This document shows, piece after piece, positions 7,063 through 16,238 of a stretch of DNA of 41,861 bases. Under the pieces are notes generated by a model. It saw nothing but the letters and a program-made list of their open reading frames with translations. It ran no database searches and had not been told where the DNA came from. Within the stretch, counting starts at the first letter, position 1. Each line of letters starts with the position of its first letter. The stretch covers positions 1-41,861 of the forward strand of contig JACQDN010000054.1 in the NCBI GenBank assembly GCA_016201105.1. The letters are read 5' to 3'. This stretch comes from Pseudomonadota bacterium (GTDB lineage: Bacteria; Pseudomonadota; Alphaproteobacteria; Micropepsales; Micropepsaceae). The position numbers were made by a program, and so were the translations under genes.

Positions 7063-7677
7063 TCAATAAATATTCTGCGCCGCGACCATCGCGAACAGCA
7101 TCGGGATGGAAAGCATGGTGTTCACGCGGCTGAATTGTCCGGCGGTTTTCGCGGCGGCGGCTTTCGCCTCTTTCGCCAGATCCGGATATTTGTTGCCGAT
7201 GTTGAGCGCCTTCTGTTGGTTGGGCCAGATCACGAACCAGACGTTGAACCACATGATCGTACCGAGCCACATGCCGATTCCGATGCCGAGCGCCTTGGGA
7301 TTGGCGAAGCCTTCGATCGCATCGAGCGTGTAGGCCTGGACCAGATAACCATTGAGTTGGGCAAGGATAATGCCGAACACGATCGTGCTCATCGCGCTCC
7401 AGCGGAACCAGAAGAGCGCGGCCGGCGTGATGTATTTGCCGAGCGCGGGTTTCAATTCGTCCGGAATCGAGGGCATGGTCGGCGTCGCCACGAAATTGAA
7501 ATAATAGAGCAGACCGATCCACATGATGCCGGAGAGCACATGCAGCCAGCGCGCCAGGAACGGCACGAACAAAGTCACGTCGTAACCCTGCACGCGCCAG
7601 TAGACGACGAACACCAGAGCCGCGAGCACGAAACCCGCGATTACCGTGTTGCGAAGATTGGAAAGAATGGCGGCCAT
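7063..7677 (-). CDS. PuuD-like membrane protein (urate oxidase N-terminal domain), no cytochrome c domain
   Basis: This 204-residue inner-membrane protein has about five hydrophobic segments. The central signature (FLARWLHVLSGIMWIGLLYYFNF, in two pieces at about 39-61) and the following PALGKYITPAALFWFRW match the membrane domain of PuuD-type urate hydroxylases. Full PuuD proteins carry a C-terminal cytochrome c domain with a CxxCH motif; this one ends after the membrane part at QNIY and has no CxxCH. Conserved His and Trp residues suggest haem binding, but urate oxidation cannot be assumed. No purine catabolic gene lies nearby. The stop is 20 bp from the repeat. Confidence 0.8.
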   Translation of the reverse strand: MAAILSNLRNTVIAGFVLAALVFVVYWRVQGYDVTLFVPFLARWLHVLSGIMWIGLLYYFNFVATPTMPSIPDELKPALGKYITPAALFWFRWSAMSTIVFGIILAQLNGYLVQAYTLDAIEGFANPKALGIGIGMWLGTIMWFNVWFVIWPNQQKALNIGNKYPDLAKEAKAAAAKTAGQFSRVNTMLSIPMLFAMVAAQNIY

Positions 7678-7754
7678 CTGATCTCCCTCCCAGGCGATGA
7701 GTCTTGGCCGGGAGTTTAGCCTGTTTTTCGAGGGATACAGGGGATTTTCGCAAT

Positions 7755-7778
7755 TACCTCCCCCTCCTGGAGAGGTGA
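7755..7778. repeat. Short degenerate family A box
   Basis: TACCTCCCCCTCCTGGAGAG plus GTGA resembles a single outer box of the family A elements, with an imperfect stem. It lies 10 bases downstream of the secD stop and upstream of the PuuD-like gene. Confidence 0.55.
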
Positions 7779-7788
7779 TGGCAGCGAG

Positions 7789-9405
7789 CTAAATCGCCAG
7801 CCGCTTCGGGCGGCGGACCTGCAGCCAGGTGAGCACGACCAGTCTCGTCACCACCACCGCGGTGAAGAACGAGGTGATGATGCCGACGCCAAGCGTGACC
7901 GCGAAACCGCGCACCGGACCCGAGCCCAGCTGGAAGAGGATCAGCGAGGCGATCAAGTGGGTCATGTTGGCGTCGAAAATGGTCGCCCGCGCCCGCCGGA
8001 AGCCCTGATCGATCGAGGCGAGCATGGAGCGCCCGTTGCGCTGTTCCTCGCGCATGCGCTCGAAGATCAGCACGTTGGCGTCGACCGCCATGCCGATGGT
8101 GAGCACGATGCCGGCGATGCCCGGAAGCGTCAGCGTGGCGCCGAACAGCGTCAGCACGGCCATGAGCAAAATGACGTTCAAGGTGAGCGCGAGATCGGCG
8201 AACAGGCCGAAAAGGCCGTAACGCCCGATCATAAAGAGCACGACCAGCATCAAGCCGCCCATCGCCGACCAGGTACCTGCAACCACCGAATCCTTGCCGA
8301 GCTCGGCGCCGACAGTGCTCGTCGCCAGGATCTTGAGCGGCGCGGGCAAGGCGCCGGCGCGCAGCAGGATGGCGAGTTCGTTGGCCGAATCCACCGTGAA
8401 GTTGCCGGTGATGATGCCCTTGCCGCCGATGATGGGATTGATGATCCTGGGCGCGGTGATCACTTCCTTGTCGAGCACGACGGCGAAGGCGTGGTTGACG
8501 TTTTCCTTGGTCACTTCGGCAAACTGGCGCGCGCCGAGCGTGTCGAAGTCGAAGGCGATGTCGGGTTGTCCGGATTGCGAATCGTAGTCCTGATGGGCGT
8601 CGGTGAGACGGTCGCCGGACACCAGGACGCGCTTGAAGACGACGATCTTCGATTTCGCTCCGTTTTTGTCCTGCGGGCGCAGGTCCAAAAGCTCCGAACC
8701 GATGGGAACGAGGCCTTTCATGGCCTGTTCGACGTTCGCCGTTTCGTCCACCAGCTGAAAGGTCATCTTCGCGGTCTTGCCGAGGATGGCGATGAGTTGC
8801 TTGGGATCGTCGAGCCCGGGCACTTGCACGACGATGCGGTCGTCGCCCTGCCGTTCGATGGTGGGCTCGCGCGTGCCCAAGGCATCGATGCGCCGGCGCA
8901 CCACTTCGATGGATTGATTGACGACTTCGGTCTTCAAAGATTCCTTGGCGGCATCGGTCATCTTCAAGGTGATCGTGCCGTCGGGAGAGACGGTGACGTC
9001 GTAGGTGCGCGCGCCGACGGCAAGAACACTGCCACTGACCGTCGGATTGAGAGCGCGGATCAGGGTTTCGGCTTCGTCGCGGCGGCCTGGTTCCAGAATT
9101 CTCACGGAAACCGAATCGATCTGCGCCTGAAGGCCCGTGTAACCGATGTGCGCCTTGCGCAGGGCCGAGCGGATATCGCCGACCAGCGTCTCAAGACGAT
9201 CCTTGATAACGACCTGATGCTGCACTTCCAGCAGAAGGTAGGAACCGCCCTGCAAGTCGAGGCCGAGGCTGACCGTGTTCGTCGGCAGCCAGTGCGGCAT
9301 CTTCTTGACGACATTCGGCGGCAACACGTTCGGCAGCGAAATCAGGATGCCGAAAAACACGACCAGCGCCGTGACGATCTTCGACCAACGGGGAATCTGC
9401 AGCAT
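7789..9405 (-). CDS. secD: Protein translocase subunit SecD
   Basis: This 538-residue inner-membrane protein uses the proton motive force to assist Sec export. It has one N-terminal membrane helix (about 9-27), the conserved LGLDLQGGSYLLLEV at about 47-61, the large periplasmic P1 region, and a C-terminal bundle of membrane segments with GMAVDANVLIFERMREE and a TxxxASLILF segment. Length fits a stand-alone SecD (not a SecDF fusion). It follows yajC after 10 bp. The usual secF partner is not next to it: downstream are a repeat box and an unrelated membrane gene. Confidence 0.97.
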   Translation of the reverse strand: MLQIPRWSKIVTALVVFFGILISLPNVLPPNVVKKMPHWLPTNTVSLGLDLQGGSYLLLEVQHQVVIKDRLETLVGDIRSALRKAHIGYTGLQAQIDSVSVRILEPGRRDEAETLIRALNPTVSGSVLAVGARTYDVTVSPDGTITLKMTDAAKESLKTEVVNQSIEVVRRRIDALGTREPTIERQGDDRIVVQVPGLDDPKQLIAILGKTAKMTFQLVDETANVEQAMKGLVPIGSELLDLRPQDKNGAKSKIVVFKRVLVSGDRLTDAHQDYDSQSGQPDIAFDFDTLGARQFAEVTKENVNHAFAVVLDKEVITAPRIINPIIGGKGIITGNFTVDSANELAILLRAGALPAPLKILATSTVGAELGKDSVVAGTWSAMGGLMLVVLFMIGRYGLFGLFADLALTLNVILLMAVLTLFGATLTLPGIAGIVLTIGMAVDANVLIFERMREEQRNGRSMLASIDQGFRRARATIFDANMTHLIASLILFQLGSGPVRGFAVTLGVGIITSFFTAVVVTRLVVLTWLQVRRPKRLAI

Positions 9406-9415
9406 GAGAAACGCC

Positions 9416-9721
9416 TTACCCGGCCTTCGAGTCGGTCTTGGCCGAGTCCTTGGAACGAACTTCGCTCAGCGTGGATTTGAGCACGCGCACTTGAACGTCG
9501 TCGGCGATCTCGACGGTGATTTCCGCATCTTCCTTCTGGCCCACTTTCACGACGCGGGCCACGATGCCGCCAGCCGTGACAACTTCGTCGCCGCGGCGGA
9601 CATTGTCCACCATCGCCCGGTGCTGTTTCATGCGTTGCTGTTGCGGGCGGATGAGAAGGAAATACATGATCGCGAAAATGGCGAGCAGCGGCGCGACCGT
9701 GGTCAGGAAATTTTGATCCAT
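9416..9721 (-). CDS. yajC: Sec translocon accessory subunit YajC
   Basis: This 101-residue protein has a single N-terminal membrane anchor (about 10-25, LLAIFAIMYFLLIRPQQQ) followed by the typical cytoplasmic domain with RRGDEVVTAGGIVARVVKV. YajC associates with SecDF-YidC. It lies directly upstream of secD in the conserved yajC-secD order and is divergent from the DUF815 ATPase gene, with which it probably shares an 85-bp promoter region. The last ~12 residues are charged and low in complexity. Confidence 0.95.
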   Translation of the reverse strand: MDQNFLTTVAPLLAIFAIMYFLLIRPQQQRMKQHRAMVDNVRRGDEVVTAGGIVARVVKVGQKEDAEITVEIADDVQVRVLKSTLSEVRSKDSAKTDSKAG

Positions 9722-9806
9722 GAGGACTTCCGGAAAATCGATTGTGGGCGCGGACTATAGCGGCGTGGCTCCCCTTTGCAACTTAGACATTTCAATAGGT
9801 TAGACG

Positions 9807-10694
9807 GTGACCAAGCGCAAAAAAACGGCTCAAAAAGCCCCTTCGAACGAGGCCCCCATGGCCCGCGTCGCGGCGGCGCTGGAGCGCCTCGCGCCGGCTG
9901 CGATCGACGGGCGCGCGCCCGCGACGGGACATGCCTTCGTCTGGGAGCCCGCGCATGGAGGACTCATCGCGGTGGAGACCGTCGCGTACCTGCCGCTGTC
10001 GCTGCTCAAGGGCATCGATCTGGCCCGCGACACCTTGCTGGAAAACACCAGGCGCTTCGCCGAGAGCCTTCCGGCCAACAACGCGCTCTTATGGGGCGCG
10101 CGCGGCATGGGCAAGAGTTCGCTGGTGAAATCAGTGCATGCCGACGTCAATCGGATGCGCAAGCCGAACGCGGCCTTGGTGCTGATCGAAATCCATCGCG
10201 AGGACATCGCGAGCCTGCCCTCTTTGCTGCGCGTGCTGCGCACATCGAAGCGGCGGTTCCTGCTCTATTGCGACGATCTTTCCTTCGACAAGGACGATAC
10301 GAGCTACAAATCGCTCAAGGCGGCGCTGGAAGGCGGCATCGAGGGACGCCCGGCGAATGTGCTGTTCTACGCGACCTCCAACCGCCGCCATCTCATGCCG
10401 CGCGACATGATGGAGAACGAACGCTCCACCGCCATCAATCCCTCCGAAGCGGTGGAAGAGAAGGTGTCGCTGTCGGATCGCTTCGGGCTGTGGCTCGGCT
10501 TTCACAATTGCGGCCAGGACGAATATCTCGCGATGATCGACTCCTACGCGGCGCACTACAAAATCAAATTGGACCGCGAGGAGCTGCACAGACGCGGCCT
10601 CGCCTGGGCCGCGACGCGAGGCGCCCGCTCGGGCCGCGTGGCGTGGCAGTTCATCCAGGACGTGGCGGGCGAGCTGGGGACGAGACTGGAATAA
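9807..10694 (+). CDS. DUF815 AAA+-type ATPase
   Basis: This is a 295-residue P-loop ATPase. Walker A GARGMGKSS is at 97-105 and Walker B FLLYCDDLSF at 151-160; a sensor-like segment NVLFYATSNRRHLMPRDMM and the C-terminal GRVAWQFIQDVAG follow. The DUF815 family is cytoplasmic with no established function. It is commonly found beside yajC-secD in alphaproteobacteria, as here. The GTG at 9807 gives a normal N-terminus; an ATG at 9858 is the alternative. The N-terminal 20 residues are basic and probably unstructured. Family call is firm, function unknown. Confidence 0.9.
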   Translation: MTKRKKTAQKAPSNEAPMARVAAALERLAPAAIDGRAPATGHAFVWEPAHGGLIAVETVAYLPLSLLKGIDLARDTLLENTRRFAESLPANNALLWGARGMGKSSLVKSVHADVNRMRKPNAALVLIEIHREDIASLPSLLRVLRTSKRRFLLYCDDLSFDKDDTSYKSLKAALEGGIEGRPANVLFYATSNRRHLMPRDMMENERSTAINPSEAVEEKVSLSDRFGLWLGFHNCGQDEYLAMIDSYAAHYKIKLDREELHRRGLAWAATRGARSGRVAWQFIQDVAGELGTRLE

Positions 10695-10700
10695 AAAGGT

Positions 10701-10878
10701 TTCACGCGGAGACGCGGAGGCGCGGAGTAGGCAGTGTTTCTGAGTGTCCTTTCTAGGAATGCCCTCGCATGAATTTCCGGCACGCTTCGCGCGCCAAACA
10801 ATCTGGAAGCGATTGGTCAAATTTGAGCACGGATGGCTCTATTTCTAAGGCCTCCGCGTCTCCGCGCCTCCGCGTGAA
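10701..10878. repeat. Family R2 long inverted repeat, second copy
   Basis: TTCACGCGGAGACGCGGAGG at the left is mirrored by CCTCCGCGTCTCCGCGCCTC plus CGCGTGAA at the right, 178 bp in all. The core CCGGCACGCTTCGCGCGCC matches the core of the copy at 3147-3312, whereas the flanking inner sequence differs. It lies 6 bp after the DUF815 stop. Confidence 0.88.
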
Positions 10879-10901
10879 TCGTTCTTCGGTTCAAAACGCG
10901 A

Positions 10902-10936
10902 AAGGCCGGGGCCGTATTACGCACGGCGCCCGGCCT
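10902..10936 (-). terminator. Probable terminator of the tat-serS-surE-pcm-nlpD cluster
   Basis: AAGGCCGGGGCCGT and ACGGCGCCCGGCCTT can pair in a long GC-rich stem around a short loop, 35 bp downstream of the nlpD-like stop. On the leftward strand it is followed by TCGCGTTTTG, a weak T-rich tail. A factor-independent terminator is plausible but the tail is not strong. Confidence 0.45.
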
Positions 10937-10945
10937 TCACGGCAT

Positions 10946-10975
10946 GCCCCTCAAACTATGGCCCCTTAAACTATG
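10946..10975. repeat. 15-bp tandem duplication touching a stop codon
   Basis: GCCCCTCAAACTATG (10946-10960) is followed immediately by GCCCCTTAAACTATG (10961-10975), one mismatch. The second copy contains the stop codon of the leftward nlpD-like gene (10971-10973), so the duplication lies at the very end of that gene. Confidence 0.7.
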
Positions 10976-11636
10976 TCTGGCGAAAGGCCACCAGCAGCGG
11001 CGCCGGATCGACCGGTTCGATGCCGCGGCGGATTTCGAAATGAAGCTGCGGACGCACGACGTCGCCGGTGTCGCCGGCGTAACCGATGACCTGCCCTTTG
11101 AGCACGCGATCGCCGCGCTCGACGGTGATGCTTTCGGCATGGGCGTAAGCGGTCACATAGCCGTCGTCGTGACGGATGAGCACGAGATTGCCGTAGCCGC
11201 GCAGTTCGTTGCCGGCATAGGTGACGGTGCCGGTGGCCGCCGCGTGAATGGGTTCGCCCAAGGTCGCCGCGATATTGATGCCGTCGTTGGTTTCGCCTTG
11301 TAAATTCGTGCCGAAGTTAGAGATGATGCGGCCATTGACCGGCCAGACGAAACGCTGATCGCCGCTGACCGGCACGATGTTGTCGGCGTAACGGGGGCGC
11401 ACCTTGGGGACTGGCGTTTCGCGGTCTGAAGCGGCTCTCGTCCGCGAACGATCGGCATGCGTGCGCATGGCGATCCGCTTGGACGGCGTGTGTTGCCTGG
11501 GCAGCGTTGTGTCGTAACCGGGCCAGTAGAGTTCGGTTCTCGGCGTCGTGGAGCAGCTGGCGAAGGCAAAGGATGCGCAAAGAACAAGCGCCGTGAAAAG
11601 CGGGCGCGACCGTTCAGCGTTTGAGGTCTTTCTCAT
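10971..11636 (-). CDS. NlpD/LytM-type M23 lipoprotein, catalytically degenerate
   Basis: This 221-residue probable lipoprotein has a hydrophobic signal (about 12-27) ending FASC, with the lipid Cys at 28. A variable basic linker follows, then a C-terminal LytM (M23) domain from about 95. Zinc ligands are missing: the HxGxD motif reads NDGINIA, and the final HxH reads QLHFEIR; YAHAE keeps one His. This matches NlpD-type proteins, which do not cut peptidoglycan themselves but activate amidases at division. No LysM domain is seen, unlike E. coli NlpD. It overlaps pcm by 23 bp, the pcm-nlpD order common in proteobacteria. Confidence 0.87.
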   Translation of the reverse strand: MRKTSNAERSRPLFTALVLCASFAFASCSTTPRTELYWPGYDTTLPRQHTPSKRIAMRTHADRSRTRAASDRETPVPKVRPRYADNIVPVSGDQRFVWPVNGRIISNFGTNLQGETNDGINIAATLGEPIHAAATGTVTYAGNELRGYGNLVLIRHDDGYVTAYAHAESITVERGDRVLKGQVIGYAGDTGDVVRPQLHFEIRRGIEPVDPAPLLVAFRQT

Positions 11637-12294
11637 CGGGCCGTTGCGCCTCCTGCGCCAAACCCGCCACCATGGGCACGTAGAGCACGGGGATGAGTGC
11701 GTTTTGCACGATCCCGTCCTCGCTCCGGATGATCTTCGTCAAACGTTGAGAAAATCTTTCCGATGAAATCGGTTCTCCAACCGGCGCGATGAGGATTCCG
11801 CCGGGTTTTAACTGTTCGATAAGAATTGGCGGCACCTGGGGCACCGCCGCGCTCAACAGAATGCGATCGAACGGCGCCTGCTCCGGCCAGCCCTTGAGGC
11901 CGTCGCCGTGCCTGGTGACGATATTCTCCAGCTTCAGCGCCTTGAAGCGCGTTTCGGCCTGCTTGAGCAGCGGCTTGTGGCGCTCGACGGTGTAGACCAT
12001 GCGGCAAAGCGGCGAGAGGACGGCGGCCTGATAGCCCGAGCCGGTGCCGAGCTCGAGCACGCGATGTTTCGGCTGCACGTCGAGTTGTTCGGTCACATAG
12101 GCGACGATGTAGGGCTGGCTGATCGTCTGGCCGCAGGCGATCGGCAGCGCGATGTTTTCCCAGGCGCTGTGCTGAAAGGGCTCATCGACGAACACCTCGC
12201 GCGGCGTGCGCTCGATCGCCGAAAGTACGCGCTGATCGGCGATGCCGTTGCGGCGCAGCTCCATCAGCAATGCGATGGGGCTATGATCGGTCAT
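11614..12294 (-). CDS. pcm: Protein-L-isoaspartate O-methyltransferase
   Basis: This 226-residue SAM-dependent methyltransferase repairs isoaspartyl residues in aged proteins. The SAM-binding motif VLELGTGSGYQAAVL is at about 79-93; the substrate-side motif PIACGQTISQPYIVA at about 51-65 and DRILLSAAVPQVP are family signatures. It lies between surE and the NlpD-like gene, a standard stationary-phase survival cluster. A palindromic repeat occupies the whole surE-pcm junction. The C-terminus (RPDEKDLKR) overlaps the start of the next gene by 23 bp, suggesting translational coupling. Confidence 0.96.
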   Translation of the reverse strand: MTDHSPIALLMELRRNGIADQRVLSAIERTPREVFVDEPFQHSAWENIALPIACGQTISQPYIVAYVTEQLDVQPKHRVLELGTGSGYQAAVLSPLCRMVYTVERHKPLLKQAETRFKALKLENIVTRHGDGLKGWPEQAPFDRILLSAAVPQVPPILIEQLKPGGILIAPVGEPISSERFSQRLTKIIRSEDGIVQNALIPVLYVPMVAGLAQEAQRPDEKDLKR

Positions 12295-12300
12295 GGTGTC

Positions 12301-12482
12301 TCACCCTCCCCTTGAGGGAGGATCGAAATTTGCGCCAGCAAATTTCGGGGAGGGGTCATGCTGCGGCCCATCAAGAAAGACGCCACTATAGGAGAATTTA
12401 CGTCATGCAGCACGGCATGACCCCTCCCCGAAAAATTTTCGCTCCGCTCAAATTTTTCGACCCTCCCTCAAGGGGAGGGTGG
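12301..12482. repeat. Family A-type inverted repeat between surE and pcm, overlapping the surE 3' end
   Basis: The left arm at 12301-12360 (TCACCCTCCCCTTGAGGGAG, then GAAATTTG/CAAATTTC hairpin, then CGGGGAGGGGTCATGC) is mirrored by the right arm at 12410-12482, with a GAAAAATTT/AAATTTTTC hairpin in place of the left one. The unique centre is about 50 bp. The right arm contains the last ten or so codons of surE. The block starts 6 bp upstream of the pcm ATG, so it supplies that gene's whole leader. Confidence 0.9.
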
Positions 12483-13263
12483 TTTCCATTTGCGTCTTCA
12501 GCCGCTGCAGCACCTTGAATTCCGTCAGGTTCAAATGCAGCGGCGTGATGGAGATGCGCTTCTCGTAGATCGCTCGCAGATCGGTGCCCTTGCGCGGATC
12601 GCTGCGCACGCGCTTAAAGCCGATCCAGTAATAGGGATTGCCGCGCAGATCGACGCGCCGGTCCATCACGGCAGTCTGCATGTCGCGCTTGCCCTGTTCG
12701 GTGATTTCGATGCCCTTCACGTCTTCCGGTTCGCAATCCGGGAAGTTCACATTCATCAACACTTCCTGCGGCGAATTTTCTTGCGATTCCGGCCAGCCGA
12801 TTTCGACCAGGCGGCGGATCACTTCGGGGCCGCGAACTTCGGCGCATTGCCAGCGCAGCGCGTAGCCTTCCTCGAAGCCGTAAGCCTGGCTCATGGCGAT
12901 GGAGGGAATGCCGAGCGCGGTGCCTTCCATGGCGCCCGCGATGGTGCCGGAATAAGTGACGTCGTCGGCGATGTTGGAGCCGCGATTGACGCCGGAGAGC
13001 ACAAGGTCGGGCTTTCTGTCTTTCAGGATGTCGGCCACGGCCATCATAACGCAATCCGTCGGCGTGCCAGTGAGGGCAAAGCGCTTGTCCTCGATCTTGC
13101 GCAGGCGCAGAGGCTGGGACAGCGTCAGCGAATGCGAGGCGCCGGATTGCTCGGTCTCGGGCGCCACGACCCAGACGTCATCGGACAAAGCGCGCGCGAT
13201 CTTCTCGGCGACGGCCAGCCCCGGCGCGTGGATACCGTCATCGTTGGTGACGAGAATTCTCAT
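12448..13263 (-). CDS. surE: 5'/3'-nucleotidase SurE
   Basis: This 271-residue metal-dependent phosphatase acts on nucleoside monophosphates. The N-terminal NDDGIHAPG at 7-15 holds the metal Asp pair; GASHSLT at about 41-47 and SGVNRGSN at about 88-95 complete the active site. The family-typical end [15 protein letters not shown] is followed by [13 protein letters not shown], which is encoded by the palindromic repeat, so the natural terminus has been replaced or extended by about ten residues. The ribosome site (GGAGAGGAG before ATG) lies at the edge of another repeat. It is in the tat-serS-surE-pcm cluster. Confidence 0.97.
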   Translation of the reverse strand: MRILVTNDDGIHAPGLAVAEKIARALSDDVWVVAPETEQSGASHSLTLSQPLRLRKIEDKRFALTGTPTDCVMMAVADILKDRKPDLVLSGVNRGSNIADDVTYSGTIAGAMEGTALGIPSIAMSQAYGFEEGYALRWQCAEVRGPEVIRRLVEIGWPESQENSPQEVLMNVNFPDCEPEDVKGIEITEQGKRDMQTAVMDRRVDLRGNPYYWIGFKRVRSDPRKGTDLRAIYEKRISITPLHLNLTEFKVLQRLKTQMETTLPLREGRKI

Positions 13264-13269
13264 ACAAAC

Positions 13270-13386
13270 TCCTCTCCTTCTCCCCCGCAGGGGGAGAAGG
13301 CCGCGATGAGGGGGCGTTGAAAGCGGAGCGCAGTCGTCGGCACCCCCTCACCCCACCCTCTCCCCCGATGGGGGAGAGGGAGTGAG
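13270..13386. repeat. Family C inverted repeat between serS and surE
   Basis: The left arm (CTCCTTCTCCCCCGCAGGGG onwards) and right arm (13341-13386, ending GGGGGAGAGGGAGTGAG) are inverted, diverged copies around a short centre. It starts 7 bp upstream of the surE ATG, and its edge supplies the purine-rich ribosome-binding stretch of surE. Confidence 0.85.
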
Positions 13387-13408
13387 TCTAGATTTTTATC
13401 AGACACAC

Positions 13409-14902
<1,494 letters not shown>

Positions 14903-15042
14903 TCACCTCCCCCTCGGGGGAGGTCGAAATTCGTGAGTGCAGCGAACGAATTTCGGGTGAGGGGAAGCCTCACCGTTTGAACTCTATTCTTACCCCTCAC
15001 CCGACGCGCTTCGCGCGTCGACCTCTCCCGAGGGAGAGGTGA
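14903..15042. repeat. Family A palindromic repeat between tatC and serS
   Basis: The left arm has the box TCACCTCCCCCTCGGGGGAG, a GAAATTCGT/ACGAATTTC hairpin and CGGGTGAGGGGAAG. The right arm has CTTACCCCTCACCCG, a GACGCGC/GCGCGTC hairpin and the box ACCTCTCCCGAGGGAGAGGT. The two inner hairpins are entirely different sequences, showing module exchange. It ends at the base before the tatC stop codon. Confidence 0.9.
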
Positions 15043-15852
15043 TTAGGTGCTTGCTTCCCGCGCGGCGTCTTCCTTGGCTCTGCGGCGTTCGGTGAACCAC
15101 ACCAGCCAGATCGAGATCTCGTAGAGCGCGATCATCGGGATGACGAGGCTGATCATGCTGAGGGCGTCGGGCGGGGTGATGATGGCGGCCACCACCACGA
15201 TGCCGAGGATGGCGTAGCGCTGCAGCGAGCGCAGCTGCTTGGAATTCACCAACCCGACGCGACCGAGCAGTGTCAACAGCACCGGCATCTGGAACGACAA
15301 ACCGAAGGCGAAAATCAGCGTGGTGACGAAATCGAGATACTCGCTCACCTTGGCCTGAAGCTGAATCCCGAGCGCGCCGTTGCCGCCTTGCGTCTCGTAG
15401 CCGAGGAAGAAGCGGATCGCGTTCGGCATCATGATGTAATAGACGAACGAGGCACCCATCAGGAACAAGACCGGCGTCGCGGCCAGGAACGGCAAAAAGG
15501 CCTTGCGCTCCTGCTTGTAGAGCCCCGGCGCGATGAACAGCCAAGCCTGTGCTGCGATAAAAGGAAAAGCGAGGCACAGCCCCGCGAACAGCGCCACCTT
15601 CAAATAGGTGAAGAACGTCTCATAGAGGGCGGTGTAGATCAGATGATGGTTGGGTTCCTTGGCGAGCGCATGCGCCAGAGGCGCGGCGAGAAACGCATAG
15701 ATGTCTTTTGCGAAAAACCAGCTGATAAAAAATCCGATCGCCAAGGCGACCATCGACCAGACCAGCCGCTTGCGCAATTCGACGAGATGCTCGAGCAGCG
15801 GCGCTTTCGTCGCTTCGATCGCTTCTTCGTCGTCTTTGGTGCGCGCTGTCAT
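15043..15852 (-). CDS. tatC: Sec-independent translocase TatC
   Basis: This 269-residue inner-membrane receptor of the twin-arginine pathway binds signal peptides together with TatB. It has six predicted membrane segments and the N-terminal signature LLEHLVELRKRLVWS at about 19-33, including the Glu needed for signal recognition. FPFIAAQAWLFIAPGLYKQER and ITPPDALSMISLVIPM are family hallmarks. It overlaps tatB by 4 bp (ATGA), so the two are translationally coupled. The charged C-terminal tail (RRRAKEDAAREAST) is typical of alphaproteobacteria. Its stop abuts a palindromic repeat. Confidence 0.98.
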   Translation of the reverse strand: MTARTKDDEEAIEATKAPLLEHLVELRKRLVWSMVALAIGFFISWFFAKDIYAFLAAPLAHALAKEPNHHLIYTALYETFFTYLKVALFAGLCLAFPFIAAQAWLFIAPGLYKQERKAFLPFLAATPVLFLMGASFVYYIMMPNAIRFFLGYETQGGNGALGIQLQAKVSEYLDFVTTLIFAFGLSFQMPVLLTLLGRVGLVNSKQLRSLQRYAILGIVVVAAIITPPDALSMISLVIPMIALYEISIWLVWFTERRRAKEDAAREAST

Positions 15853-16220
15853 GGCGCCGGTGGCTTGTCGCCGGGTGCGAAGACGGGTTCGGGTTCAAGC
15901 GCCTTCTCCGGCGCGCTGTGATCGATGAGCGGTTCGGTTTGCGTGCGATCAGGCTGATCTTCCGGCAGCAGCAGCGACTGGTTCTCGAGATCGGCAAGCG
16001 GCCGCTGGTTGCGCAACGCGTCGATCTCCTTGCGCAGGTCGTCGAGTTCGGCCTGGCGCGACATCTCATCGAAGCTGGTCTTGAACTGGTTCGCCATCTC
16101 GCGCGCCTTGGCCATCCATTGTCCGGCCGTGCGCATCAGGCGCGGCAGGTCTTTCGGGCCCACCACGATCAGCGCGACGACGAGTACGATGAGGATATGG
16201 CTCCAGCTAAGATCGAACAT
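15849..16220 (-). CDS. tatB: Sec-independent translocase TatB
   Basis: This 123-residue protein has a single N-terminal membrane helix (MFDLSWSHILIVLVVALIVV, 1-20) followed by the conserved GPKDLPRLMRTAGQW segment, which contains the hinge and amphipathic helix. The rest is a charged, Pro- and Glu-rich tail. The Glu usually found in the TatB membrane helix is replaced by Ser at position 7, next to His8. TatB forms the signal-peptide receptor with TatC. It lies 18 bp after tatA and overlaps tatC. Confidence 0.93.
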   Translation of the reverse strand: MFDLSWSHILIVLVVALIVVGPKDLPRLMRTAGQWMAKAREMANQFKTSFDEMSRQAELDDLRKEIDALRNQRPLADLENQSLLLPEDQPDRTQTEPLIDHSAPEKALEPEPVFAPGDKPPAP

Positions 16221-16238
16221 CCGGCAATGGCGCGCAGC

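Noticed and set aside
6454..7680. A hidden or broken secF
   Set aside because: The two membrane genes here have no SecF motifs, and the gap between them is the 170-bp repeat.
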